A program made the translations under genes and the position numbers. From an uncultured Pseudomonadota bacterium (GTDB taxonomy: Bacteria > Pseudomonadota > Gammaproteobacteria > Burkholderiales > Burkholderiaceae_C), in assembly GCA_945952465.1 (NCBI GenBank), contig CAMFIB010000001.1:434001-498000 (forward strand): 64,000 nt of DNA, written 5' to 3'. The notes beneath the pieces were generated by a model. It was given only the letters and a program-made list of their open reading frames with translations, was not told the origin of the DNA and made no database searches. How positions within the stretch are numbered: position 1 is the stretch's first letter; each line of letters starts with the position of its first letter. Positions 46,036 to 54,349 of the stretch are shown piece after piece.

Positions 46036-46539
46036 ATGTCGCACGCGTCTCCCTCAGAGCATCCGGGTTATGCAGTTCCAGGGCCGGCCGCGCTACGCAT
46101 CGGCGAGGCGGCGGCGCAGAGCGGCGTGTCGGCCGCCAACATCCGCTTCTACGAAAAAGAAGGCCTGCTCGCGCCGCAGACCCGCGGTGAGAACAGCTAC
46201 CGGCTGTATTCCGAAGCCGACGTCCACCAACTGCGCTTCATCCGCATGTGCAGGGCCATGGACATGTCGCTCGGCGAGGTGCGCGCGCTGCTGGTGCTGG
46301 ACCTGCACGACCGCGACCATTGCGCCGCCGCCCGCCAGGCGCTCGACGACCACCTGTGCCATGTGCGCGAGCGGCTGGCCGAATTGAAGGCCCTGGAACG
46401 CGACCTGAAGGCGCTGCGCGAACGCTGTGACGGCAGCGGCCCGCACTGCCAGATCATCGAGGCGCTGCACGAGCGGGCCGAGCAAGGGCCGGGCACGGTG
46501 GCCGGGCATGCGCACAGCCATGTGAAAGGCGCGGCCTGA
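46036..46539 (+). CDS. MerR family metal-responsive regulator, CadR/PbrR-like
   Basis: A 167-residue MerR protein. The DNA-binding part is RIGEAAAQSGVSAANIRFYEKEGLLAPQTRGENSYRLYSEADV (about 19-62), then the dimer helix with DRDHCAAARQALDDHL and the metal loop RCDGSGPHC, two Cys separated by six residues as in CadR/PbrR. The C-terminus ends GHAHSHVKGAA, a His tail like that of CadR. It should sense Cd, Pb or Zn and activate the divergent CDF operon. The start at 46036 follows AAGGTCAAG. Confidence 0.9.
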   Translation: MSHASPSEHPGYAVPGPAALRIGEAAAQSGVSAANIRFYEKEGLLAPQTRGENSYRLYSEADVHQLRFIRMCRAMDMSLGEVRALLVLDLHDRDHCAAARQALDDHLCHVRERLAELKALERDLKALRERCDGSGPHCQIIEALHERAEQGPGTVAGHAHSHVKGAA

Positions 46540-46553
46540 GCGCCGGAGCCGGC

Positions 46554-46844
46554 TCAGGCGTCGTTCAACTGCCCCTGCGCCTTGTCCAGCCACATCTGCA
46601 GGCTGTCGAACAGCTCGCTCTGGCTGAAGGAGCAGCTTTCCTCGGAGAACAGCGCGCTGGATTCCAGCCGGTCGAGCAGGCCGGTCAGCACCTCGCCGTA
46701 GCGCGGCGGCAGCGAGCGCAGCAGGGCGGCTTCGCTGCGGCCGAGGGTGGAGAAATCGGCGATGCTGGTCTTGCCGGCCCGCAGGTCGACGAAGGCGTGG
46801 CGCAGCCGGGCGAGGCCACCGATGGGGGAAGACGGGTTGCTCAT
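46554..46844 (-). CDS. Small helical protein of unknown function
   Basis: A 96-residue protein, predicted all helical, without signal peptide or TM. It contains LRHAFVDLRAGKTSIADFSTLGRSEAALLRSLPPRY and ends QMWLDKAQGQLNDA. One Cys (EESCSF). I do not recognise a family. ATG at 46844; the frame reads further upstream but without features. It converges with merR (gap 14 bases). The 188 bases between it and the OmpA gene hold only promoter-like AT-richer sequence. Confidence 0.65.
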   Translation of the reverse strand: MSNPSSPIGGLARLRHAFVDLRAGKTSIADFSTLGRSEAALLRSLPPRYGEVLTGLLDRLESSALFSEESCSFSQSELFDSLQMWLDKAQGQLNDA

Positions 46845-47032
46845 GGCCGCATTGTCTCGAAAGCGGGCGCCGCCGCAACCGCGAAAACCACCGCATACCG
46901 CAACCCCGCCCCGGTCATCACCCGGCGCAGGCCTTGTCACACGGCTGCCGCGGAAATTCGAGTACGAAAGAACTACAGTGATAAACTGGAATATGGGTTA
47001 ACACCAATCGACCAACAAAGAGGGGAAGAAAC

Positions 47033-47635
47033 GTGAGAGCTACTGCTTATTCGCTGGTGCTGCTGGGCCTTCTGGCTGCGTTGTCCGGCTGTGCCACCAA
47101 GACCTACGTCAACGAACAGAACGACGCGCTGGGCCAACGCCTCAGCGCCGATCTGGCCCGCGTCGACTCCCGCCTGGGCGAGCGCATCGGCCGCAACGAG
47201 ACCGGGCTGGCCAGCACCAACCAGCTCGCGCAAGACGCCCTGGCCCGCGCTGGCGAGGCCCACCGTCTGGCGCAGGGCAAGATCCTGTACGAAGCCACCC
47301 TGACCGACGACCAGGTCAAGTTCGCCAGCGGCCGCGCCGGCCTCTCGAATGCCGCCAAGCAGGCGCTCGACGAAGTGGTGAACCGCATCAAGGCCGAGAA
47401 CAAGGGCGTCTGGATCGAGATCCAGGGCCACACCGACAAGACCGGCACCAAGGAATCGAACAAGGTTCTGGGCCTGCACCGCGCCGAAGCCGTGCGCGAG
47501 TACCTGCACGCCGCCGGCATTCCGCTGCACCTGCTGAGCGTGATCTCCTACGGCGACTCCCAACCCGCCACCACCGAACGTGGCCGCGCCGCCAACGCGC
47601 AGAACCGCCGCGTCGTGCTGGTCGTGCTGGCCTGA
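47033..47635 (+). CDS. OmpA family peptidoglycan-associated lipoprotein
   Basis: A 200-residue lipoprotein. GTG start at 47033 after a strong AGGGGAAGAA. Signal with lipobox LSGC (C at about residue 20), a coiled-coil part with LAQDALARAGEAHRLAQG, then the OmpA domain: IEIQGHTDKTGTKESNKVLGLHRAEAVREYL and SYGDSQPATTERGRAANAQNRRVV, where the conserved Asp and Arg bind diaminopimelate. It anchors the outer membrane to the wall. A strong terminator follows, so it forms a single-gene unit. Confidence 0.92.
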   Translation: MRATAYSLVLLGLLAALSGCATKTYVNEQNDALGQRLSADLARVDSRLGERIGRNETGLASTNQLAQDALARAGEAHRLAQGKILYEATLTDDQVKFASGRAGLSNAAKQALDEVVNRIKAENKGVWIEIQGHTDKTGTKESNKVLGLHRAEAVREYLHAAGIPLHLLSVISYGDSQPATTERGRAANAQNRRVVLVVLA

Positions 47636-47656
47636 CACGCCTCGCGCCCGCAACGG

Positions 47657-47682
47657 AAAAGCCCGCTTCGGCGGGCTTTTTT
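47657..47682 (+). terminator. Intrinsic terminator of the OmpA lipoprotein gene
   Basis: AAAAGCCCGC (47657-47666), TTCG tetraloop, GCGGGCTTTT (47671-47680) plus TT. A 22-base stop-to-hairpin distance and a near-perfect stem. Confidence 0.93.
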
Positions 47683-47704
47683 CATGGCGCGCCTAGACTG
47701 CCGC

Positions 47705-48385
47705 ATGGCCACACCTCCGGCACCCTTCAGCAACGCCGCTGCGCTCACCGACTACGCCGAACGCACCGCCCGGTTGGTGCCCGGCCTGCGCGACTTGCTG
47801 GCCATGACGGCGCTGCTGATCGCCGAACGGGCGCCTGCGCAGGCGGCGGTGCTGGTGGTCGGGGCGGGAGGCGGTGCCGAGCTGAAAACACTGGCCGAAC
47901 GCCAGCCGGGCTGGCGGTTCACCGGCGTGGACCCGTCGGCGCCGATGCTGGATCTGGTCCGGGCCACGCTGGGCCCTTTCATGGACCGCATCGATTTGCA
48001 CCACGGCACTACCGACACCGCGCCCACCGGCCCGTTCGATGCCGCGACCTGCCTGCTGACGCTGCACTTCCTGGCCCCCGACGAGCGGCGCGCCACGCTG
48101 CGCGAGATGCACCGCCGGCTGAAACCCGGTGCCGCGCTGGTGGTGGCGCACCTGAGCCTGCCGGGCGGTGAAGAGCGGGCGCTGTGGCTGTCGCGGTACG
48201 CCGCGTTCGCGACGGCCTCCGGTGTCGATGCCGGCAACGCGCGCCAGGCCGCCTCGACCATCGGGGCGACGCTGCCGGTGCTGAGCCCGGAAGAAGACGA
48301 GGCGCTGCTGGCCGAGGCCGGGTTCAGGGATGTGCGGCTGTTCTACGCCGGCCTGGCGTTCCGCGGCTGGGTGGCCCGCGCCTGA
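47705..48385 (+). CDS. Class I SAM-dependent methyltransferase
   Basis: A 226-residue Rossmann methyltransferase. The SAM loop is atypical: VLVVGAGGGAELKTLAE near 50-66, then FTGVDPSAPML with the acidic ribose-binding Asp, and FDAATCLLTLHFLAPDERRATLREMHRRLKPGAALVVAH. The substrate is unknown. The ATG at 47705 is 22 bases after the OmpA terminator; a Met 7 codons earlier is inside the terminator tail and less likely. It converges with the aap genes (gap 6 bases). Confidence 0.85.
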   Translation: MATPPAPFSNAAALTDYAERTARLVPGLRDLLAMTALLIAERAPAQAAVLVVGAGGGAELKTLAERQPGWRFTGVDPSAPMLDLVRATLGPFMDRIDLHHGTTDTAPTGPFDAATCLLTLHFLAPDERRATLREMHRRLKPGAALVVAHLSLPGGEERALWLSRYAAFATASGVDAGNARQAASTIGATLPVLSPEEDEALLAEAGFRDVRLFYAGLAFRGWVARA

Positions 48386-48391
48386 ACACGT

Positions 48392-49468
48392 TCAGCGCCG
48401 CCCGCGCGCCAGATGCGCCTCCAGCCGCCGGCTCCACACCGCCAGCGCCTGGCAGCCGGTGAAGTAGATGGCGGCGATGAAGAGGTAGCCTTCGAGCTTG
48501 AACGTGCGCCAGTCGGGGTCGGCGTTCAGGGCGAGGTCGAGCGCGCCGGTCAGTTCGTAGAGGCTGACGATGGTGACGAGCGAGGTGTCCTTGAAGATGG
48601 CGATGACGTTGTTCATCAGCGCGGGCAGCACATGGGTCAGGGCCTGCGGCAGCACCACGAGGCGCTGCTGTTGCCACGGCGTGAGACCCATCGCGGCGGC
48701 GGCTTCGAGCTGGCCGCGTGGAATGGCCTGCAGGCCGCCGCGGATCACCTCGGCCATGTAGGCCGCCGCGAACAGCGTGATGCCGGCGATCACACGCACC
48801 AGCACGTCGGGGTTGAACCCCTGCGGCAGGACGAGCGGCGCCATGAAGGACGCGACGAACAGCACCGTGATCAGCGGCACGCCGCGCACCAGCTCCACGT
48901 AAACACCGCAGACCGCGCGCACCGCCGGCAGCCGCGACTGCCGGCCCAGCGCGACCGCCACCGCGAGCGGGAACGCCAGCGCGCTCGACAGCGTGGCCAG
49001 CAGCACGGACAGCGGCAGGCCGCCCCACTGGTCGGTATCGACCTGGGTCAAACCCAGGATGCCGCCGCGCATCAGCACGAAGAACACCGCCAGTGCCGCC
49101 ACCCACAGCACCAGCAGGCCACGGGCCGAGAGTTTGCGCATCGCGCTGGCGACCAGAGCACCGATGAGCACCCCCGTGGCGACGGCGGGCCGCCACGGTT
49201 CGTCGAACGGGAAACGGCCGAACACGATGAGCCGCCACTTCTCGGCGATGACGGCCCAGCAGGCGCCGGCGGCGTCGGCCCGGCAGTCGGCGGCGCTGCC
49301 ACCGAAGCCGACCGCGCGCAACACCGCCCAGTCGAGCAGCGGCGGCAGCGCGATCGCCAGCAGCAGCGCAACCAGCACGCTGCCGGCGAGCGTCCAGCGG
49401 TCGGGCGCCAGCACGGCGCGCAGGCGCTGCGGCCAGGGCGGGGCTTGAAGCAGGGGCGGCGCGTTCAT
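48392..49468 (-). CDS. aapM: Amino-acid ABC transporter permease AapM-like
   Basis: A 358-residue inner-membrane permease of the general L-amino acid (Aap) type, longer than HisM-type permeases because of an N-terminal region with its own TM segments. The transport core has LYVELVRGVPLITVLFVASF-like sequence and the EAA loop EVIRGGLQAIPRGQLEAAAAMGLTPWQ. The start at 49468 lies 4 bases after the AapQ stop. In characterised aapJQMP operons the ATPase gene aapP follows AapM; here the next gene is on the other strand, so the ATPase is missing. Confidence 0.9.
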   Translation of the reverse strand: MNAPPLLQAPPWPQRLRAVLAPDRWTLAGSVLVALLLAIALPPLLDWAVLRAVGFGGSAADCRADAAGACWAVIAEKWRLIVFGRFPFDEPWRPAVATGVLIGALVASAMRKLSARGLLVLWVAALAVFFVLMRGGILGLTQVDTDQWGGLPLSVLLATLSSALAFPLAVAVALGRQSRLPAVRAVCGVYVELVRGVPLITVLFVASFMAPLVLPQGFNPDVLVRVIAGITLFAAAYMAEVIRGGLQAIPRGQLEAAAAMGLTPWQQQRLVVLPQALTHVLPALMNNVIAIFKDTSLVTIVSLYELTGALDLALNADPDWRTFKLEGYLFIAAIYFTGCQALAVWSRRLEAHLARGRR

Positions 49469-49472
49469 CGGC

Positions 49473-50396
49473 TCAGCGGCCCCGCAGCGCGGCCCGCGCA
49501 TTGACGCGGCTCATGGCGAAGGCGGTGACCAGCGACAGCACCAGGTAGACCGCCATCACCAGGCTCAGGCATTCCACCGCGCGGCCGGTCTGGTTCAGCG
49601 CGGTGTTGGCGATGGACACCAGGTCGGGGTAGCCGATCGCCACCGCAAGCGACGAGTTTTTCGTCAGGTTCAAATACTGGTTGGTCAGCGGCGGCACGAT
49701 GATGCGCAGCGCCTGCGGCAGCACGACATGGCGCATCGTCTGCCCACCGTTCATGCCCAGCGCGCGGGCGGCGTCGGTCTGGCCGCGGGCGATGGCCAGC
49801 ACACCGGCCCGCACGATCTCGGCAACGAAGGCCGCCGTGTACAGCACCAGGCCGGTCAGCAGCGCGAGGTACTCCGGCGTGAGCGCCGGCGCGGTCAGCG
49901 GGTCCGCGCCCCACTGCAGGCCGGCCTTGTCCAGCCGCAGCGGGCCGAGCGTGCGTGGCGCGTCCATGGCGGGCAGCAGCGCGGTGTAGAGGCCATAGAC
50001 CATCAGCAGTTGCAGCAGCAGCGGCACGTTGCGGAAGACATCGACGTAGGTCGTGCCCACCGCCCGCAGCAACCCGCCTTTCGACAGCCGCGCCAGCCCC
50101 ACCGCAGTGCCGATCAGCGTGGCCAGCAGCACGCCGGGCAGCGCCACCCGCAGCGTGTTCAGCAGGCCGATGAGAAAGGCGCGCCAGTAGGCCTGCGCGG
50201 CGTCGAAGGCGATCGGTTTTTCGCCAATGTCGAAGCCCGCGCGCTGCAGCAGAAAGTCGAAGCCGCCGCGGATGCCGCGCGCCGCCATGTTGGCGGCGGT
50301 GTTGTGGGCCAGCCAGCCCAATGCGGCAGCCAGCAGCGCCAGCAGCAGCACCTGCCACAGCAGGCCGCGCCAGCGGTCGGAGGTGGGCGGCTTCAT
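49473..50396 (-). CDS. aapQ: Amino-acid ABC transporter permease AapQ-like
   Basis: A 307-residue permease. It has an N-terminal TM, a periplasmic segment with GFDFLLQRAGFDIGEKPI that is typical of AapQ, then the core with FRNVPLLLQLLMVYGLY and the EAA loop EIVRAGVLAIARGQTDAARALGMN. The start at 50396 shares one base with the stop of the binding-protein gene, so translation is coupled. A longer frame upstream would overlap aapJ without family features. Confidence 0.91.
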   Translation of the reverse strand: MKPPTSDRWRGLLWQVLLLALLAAALGWLAHNTAANMAARGIRGGFDFLLQRAGFDIGEKPIAFDAAQAYWRAFLIGLLNTLRVALPGVLLATLIGTAVGLARLSKGGLLRAVGTTYVDVFRNVPLLLQLLMVYGLYTALLPAMDAPRTLGPLRLDKAGLQWGADPLTAPALTPEYLALLTGLVLYTAAFVAEIVRAGVLAIARGQTDAARALGMNGGQTMRHVVLPQALRIIVPPLTNQYLNLTKNSSLAVAIGYPDLVSIANTALNQTGRAVECLSLVMAVYLVLSLVTAFAMSRVNARAALRGR

Positions 50397-51415
50397 CAAC
50401 GCGGAGGAAGGGCGTACATCAGCCCGCCCTGCGTCCACAGCCGGTTCAGCCCGCGCTCCAGGCCGATGCCGGACTTCGCGCCCAGGTTGCGGTCGAACAG
50501 CTCGCCGTAGTTGCCCACCGCGCGAATGGCACGCAGCAGCCATTGCGCGTCCACACCGAGTGGTTTGCCGAGGTCGTCGCCGCTGCCCAGCAGGCGCAAC
50601 ACGGCGGGGTCGCCGCCGGCCTTCATCTGTTCGGCGTTGGCCTGCGTGATGCCGCGCTCCTCGGCCTCCACCAGCCCGTGGATCAGCCAGGTGACGATCG
50701 CCGCCCAGTCGTCGTCGCCGCGCCGCACCATGGGGCCGAGCGGTTCCTTGGAAATGAGGTCGGTCAGCAGCACATGGTCGTCGGGCTTGCGTGCGGCCTT
50801 CAGGCGGATCACCGCGAGGCCCGAGGCGTCGGTGGTGTAGGCGGTGCAGCGGCCGGCGAGGTAGGCGCTGGTCGCGGCCTCGAACTTCTCGAACACCACC
50901 GGCCGGGTGTTCAGGCCGTTGGCGCGCGAGAAGTCGGTGAGGTTTTTCTCGGTGGTGGTGCCGGACTGCACACACACGGTCTGGTTCTTCAACTGTCGGG
51001 CCGACGTGATGCCGCTCTTCTTCGTGACGAGGAAACCCTGCCCGTCGTAGTAGGTCACCGCCGTCATCCGCAGGCCCAGCCCGGCGTCGCGCTGCAGCGT
51101 GAAGCTGGTGTTGCGGGCCAGCACATCGACCTCGCCCGACTGCAGCGCGGTGAAACGCTGCTGCGCGTTCAGCGACTTGAACTTGACCTTCTCCGGGTCG
51201 CCCAGCGCGGCAGCGGCCAGCGCGCGGCAGAAGTCGGCGTCCAGCCCGATCCAGCGGCCGCGTGAGTCGAAGGCCGAGAAACCGGCCAGCCCGGTGTTGA
51301 CGCCGCACACCAACTGGCCGCGCGCCTTCACCGCGTCGAGCGTCTTGCCGGCCTGGGCGGCGGTCGGGCCGGCCAGCAGCAGGGCGGCCAGAAGAAGCGG
51401 GGTGAAACGGCGCAT
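50396..51415 (-). CDS. aapJ: Amino-acid ABC transporter binding protein AapJ-like
   Basis: A 339-residue periplasmic receptor. Signal peptide (LLLAALLLAGPTAAQA, cleavage near 21), then the Aap-type start TLDAVKARGQLVCGVNTGLAGFS, LDADFCRALAAAALGD, the lobe-1 motif DVLARNTSFTLQRD and YYDGQGFLV. The two Cys in the mature N-terminus and CVQSGTTTEKN region are conserved in this family. First gene of the aapJQM set, divergent from the acyl-CoA ligase gene with a 166-base promoter gap that holds no further gene. Confidence 0.92.
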   Translation of the reverse strand: MRRFTPLLLAALLLAGPTAAQAGKTLDAVKARGQLVCGVNTGLAGFSAFDSRGRWIGLDADFCRALAAAALGDPEKVKFKSLNAQQRFTALQSGEVDVLARNTSFTLQRDAGLGLRMTAVTYYDGQGFLVTKKSGITSARQLKNQTVCVQSGTTTEKNLTDFSRANGLNTRPVVFEKFEAATSAYLAGRCTAYTTDASGLAVIRLKAARKPDDHVLLTDLISKEPLGPMVRRGDDDWAAIVTWLIHGLVEAEERGITQANAEQMKAGGDPAVLRLLGSGDDLGKPLGVDAQWLLRAIRAVGNYGELFDRNLGAKSGIGLERGLNRLWTQGGLMYALPPR

Positions 51416-51581
51416 CCGCGCATTGGAACCCAATTCGCCTTTCACCCGCCGCCGGGGCGCGCAAGGCCCAATGTCGCGCCGGGGCAACTGCCGGCGCGCG
51501 GTGGTCCCCGGCGCGACGATGGCGCTTGAACCGGGCAAGGCTCCGGGGCTATCCTGCAAGGCCGCCGCCTTCCGCTTGCCG

Positions 51582-53339
51582 ATGCCCGATTCCGCTCCGC
51601 TGCACGCCCGTGTCTGGCCCCGCCGCCTGCCGCGCCGCATCACGCCGCCCGCCACCTCGCTGTGGCACAACCTGGCGGTCGCCGCGCTGCGCTACCCCGA
51701 CAAACCGGCGCTGGTGTTCTTCGGCCGCGTGCTGAGCTACGCGCAGGTGCTGGCCGCCGCCGAGCGGCTGGCCGCGCAACTGGCACGGCTGGGTGTCGCC
51801 AAGGGCGACCGGGTGCTGGTGGCGATGCAGAACTGCCCGCAGCTCGTCATCGCGCAGTTCGCCATCCTGCGGGCCAACGCGGTGGTGGTGCCGTGCAACC
51901 CGATGAACCGGCAGGCCGAGCTGGGCCACATGGTGCGCGACCCCGACGCCCGCGTCGCGCTGACCACCGGCGACATCGCCGCCGAACTCGCCGCCGCCAG
52001 CGCCGCGCTGCCGCCGGAAGAGCGCCTCGCCCACCTCGTCGTCACCCAGTTCACCGACGCCTTCGACCCCTCGGCCGGCGGCGAGGCACAACCGCCCGAA
52101 GCCTGGCGCGACTGGCTGCTCACCCGCCACCCGCTGCCCGAATTGCCCGGTGGTGAGGTGCACGACTGGGCCGCGCTGCTGGCCGCGCCGCCGTTGCCGC
52201 TGCCTGCGCTCACCACCGGCCCCGACGACCTCGCGCTGCTGCCCTACACCAGCGGCACCACCGGCCTGCCCAAGGGCTGCGAGCACCCGCATGCCACGGT
52301 GATGCACAACGCGATGGCGGCCTGCCTGTGGGTGGGCAGCACGCCGCAGAACATCGTGCTGGCCGTCACGCCCATGTTCCACATCACCGGGCTGGTGTCG
52401 CAGCTGCACACGGCGGTCTACACCTGCGCCACACTGGTCGTCATGCCGCGCTGGGACCGCGACCTCGCCGGCCGCCTCATTTCTCAATGGCGCGTCACGC
52501 ACTGGACCAACATCCCCACGATGGTGATCGACCTGCTGGCCAGCCCCAACTTCAGCCAGTACGACCTTTCCAGCCTGGTCTACATCGGCGGTGGCGGCAC
52601 CGCCATGCCGCAGGCCGTGGCGCAGCGCCTGCTCGACGAATTCGGCCTGCGCTACAGCGAGGGCTACGGCCTCACCGAGACCGCCGCGCCGTCGCACAGC
52701 AACCCGCCCGACGCGCCCAAGCAGCAGTGCCTGGGCGTGCCCTTCGTGGGGGTTGACGCCCGCGTGATCGACCCCGAGAGCGGCCACGAAATGCCGCAGG
52801 GCCAGGCCGGCGAGATCGTGGTGAACGGGCCTTCGGTGTTTCGCGGCTACTGGAAGCAGCCGCAGGCCACCGCCAAGGCCTTCCTGGAAATCGACGGCAA
52901 ACGCTTCTTCCGCACCGGCGACCTCGGCCGTGTGGACGAAGACGGCTACTTCTTCCTCACCGACCGGCTCAAGCGCATGATCAACGCGTCGGGCTTCAAG
53001 GTGTGGCCGGCCGAGGTGGAAAGCCTGATGTTCCGCCACCCCGGCATTCAGGAGGCCTGCGTCATCGCCACCCGCGACAGCTACCGGGGCGAATCGGTCA
53101 AGGCGCTTGTGGTGCGGCGTGCCGGCCACCGGCATCTGACCGAGGCCGACGTCATCGACTGGTGCCGTGGCGAGATGGCCGTGTACAAGGTGCCGCGGCA
53201 CGTCTCGTTCGTGGACGCGCTGCCCAAGAGCGGCGCCGGCAAGGTGCTGTGGCGCCAGCTCCAGCAGGCCGAAGACGCCGCCGCCGACGCGGCCGCCGCC
53301 GGCAACGATTTCGTCGACAGCACGCCGGAGCCGCCATGA
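51582..53339 (+). CDS. AMP-binding acyl-CoA ligase
   Basis: A 585-residue ANL-superfamily enzyme that activates a carboxylic acid with ATP and CoA. Motifs: PYTSGTTGLPKGCEH near 221-235, EGYGLTETAAPSHSN near 357, FFRTGDLGRVDEDGYFFLTDRLKRMI and the catalytic Lys in PKSGAGKVLWRQL near 552. It resembles medium/long-chain fatty-acid or aromatic ligases. ATG at 51582 after a weak site; longer frames upstream are over the aapJ promoter. The C-terminal tail is Ala/Asp-rich. It overlaps the next gene by 4 bases (ATGA). Confidence 0.9.
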   Translation: MPDSAPLHARVWPRRLPRRITPPATSLWHNLAVAALRYPDKPALVFFGRVLSYAQVLAAAERLAAQLARLGVAKGDRVLVAMQNCPQLVIAQFAILRANAVVVPCNPMNRQAELGHMVRDPDARVALTTGDIAAELAAASAALPPEERLAHLVVTQFTDAFDPSAGGEAQPPEAWRDWLLTRHPLPELPGGEVHDWAALLAAPPLPLPALTTGPDDLALLPYTSGTTGLPKGCEHPHATVMHNAMAACLWVGSTPQNIVLAVTPMFHITGLVSQLHTAVYTCATLVVMPRWDRDLAGRLISQWRVTHWTNIPTMVIDLLASPNFSQYDLSSLVYIGGGGTAMPQAVAQRLLDEFGLRYSEGYGLTETAAPSHSNPPDAPKQQCLGVPFVGVDARVIDPESGHEMPQGQAGEIVVNGPSVFRGYWKQPQATAKAFLEIDGKRFFRTGDLGRVDEDGYFFLTDRLKRMINASGFKVWPAEVESLMFRHPGIQEACVIATRDSYRGESVKALVVRRAGHRHLTEADVIDWCRGEMAVYKVPRHVSFVDALPKSGAGKVLWRQLQQAEDAAADAAAAGNDFVDSTPEPP

Positions 53340-54349
53340 CCACAGCCACAGAGGCCAGCACCGCCTGGCGCGAGCACACCGCGCCCGACGACGACGCCCG
53401 CTACGCCGGTTACGCCGAACAGTTCGCCGAGCTGCAGCGCCGCAAGTCCGAGCGCTTCGGCAACGGCCGCGCGCTGCACCGCAAGCCCGTGCACGCGGCG
53501 CGCGGCGTGTTCGAGGTGGCGGCCGGCCTGCCTGCGTTCGCGCGGCACGGGCTGTTCGCCGCGCCCGGCCGGCACGAGGTGCTGCTGCGGCTGTCCAACG
53601 GCGGCATGGACGTGGCGCACGACCGCCAGCCCGACATTCGCGGCTTCGCCTTCAAGGTGTTCGGCGTGACGGGCGACTCGGCGCTGGGCAACGGCCCGGC
53701 CAGGAGCCAGGACTTCCTGTTGATCAACCACCCGGCCTTCGCGTTTCCCGACAGCCGCGAGTTCGTGGCTTTCGTGGTGGCCGCGTCGCACGGGCCGGCC
53801 AGGCTGATCGGCCATCTGGCCGGCCGCTATGGGCTTTTCGGGGCGCCGCGCCAACTGGCCAGGCTGGTGAAGTCCATGGGCCGGCCGTTCAGCGGTTTTG
53901 CCACCGAGGCGTTGCACAGCGCCGCGCCGATGGCCTGCGGCCCCTACGCGGTGCGGGTGCGGCTGGTGCCCGAGCCCGGCAACGCCGCCGGCCCCGCCAA
54001 CGGCCCCGCGCAGCGGCCCGGCCGCCACGGCTGGGGCGCCGACTTCAACGCCCGCCTGCTGCACGGCCCGCTGGCCTGGCAGCTGCAGTTGCAGCCGTTC
54101 GTGAACGAGGCCACCACACCGATCGAAGACGCGTCGGTCGATTGGCCCACGCCCTACAGCACGGTGGGCCGCCTGCTGCTGCCCCGGCAGGACGCCGACG
54201 CCGCCGAAGGCCGCGCGCTGGCCCGCCAGGCCGAGGCGGCGGTGTTCGACCCCTGGCAGGCGCTGGCCGAGCACCGGCCGCTGGGCGACGTTCAGCGCGC
54301 CCGCAAGGCGGTGTACTTCGAGAGCCAGAAGGGCCGCGGCGCGGCCTGA
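53336..54349 (+). CDS. Catalase-like heme protein
   Basis: A 337-residue protein of the catalase superfamily, shorter than true catalases (about 480). It keeps the distal-side pattern in LHRKPVHAARGVFEV, LLRLSNGGMD, PDIRGFAFKVFGV and DFLLINHPAFAF, and a C-terminal EDASVDWPTPYSTVGRLLLPRQ. The usual VHAKG reads VHAARG, so activity may differ: a peroxidase or an oxylipin-type heme enzyme is possible. Translational coupling to an acyl-CoA ligase points to lipid or lipid-peroxide substrates; that is inference. Confidence 0.8.
   Translation: MTTATEASTAWREHTAPDDDARYAGYAEQFAELQRRKSERFGNGRALHRKPVHAARGVFEVAAGLPAFARHGLFAAPGRHEVLLRLSNGGMDVAHDRQPDIRGFAFKVFGVTGDSALGNGPARSQDFLLINHPAFAFPDSREFVAFVVAASHGPARLIGHLAGRYGLFGAPRQLARLVKSMGRPFSGFATEALHSAAPMACGPYAVRVRLVPEPGNAAGPANGPAQRPGRHGWGADFNARLLHGPLAWQLQLQPFVNEATTPIEDASVDWPTPYSTVGRLLLPRQDADAAEGRALARQAEAAVFDPWQALAEHRPLGDVQRARKAVYFESQKGRGAA

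Noticed and set aside
51099-51581. N-terminal extension of the acyl-CoA ligase
   Set aside because: The extra sequence overlaps the start of aapJ antisense and lacks family features; the ATG at 51582 gives the normal length.
53336-54349. Ordinary catalase (katA/katE)
   Set aside because: Too short and the VHAKG motif is altered; called catalase-like instead.
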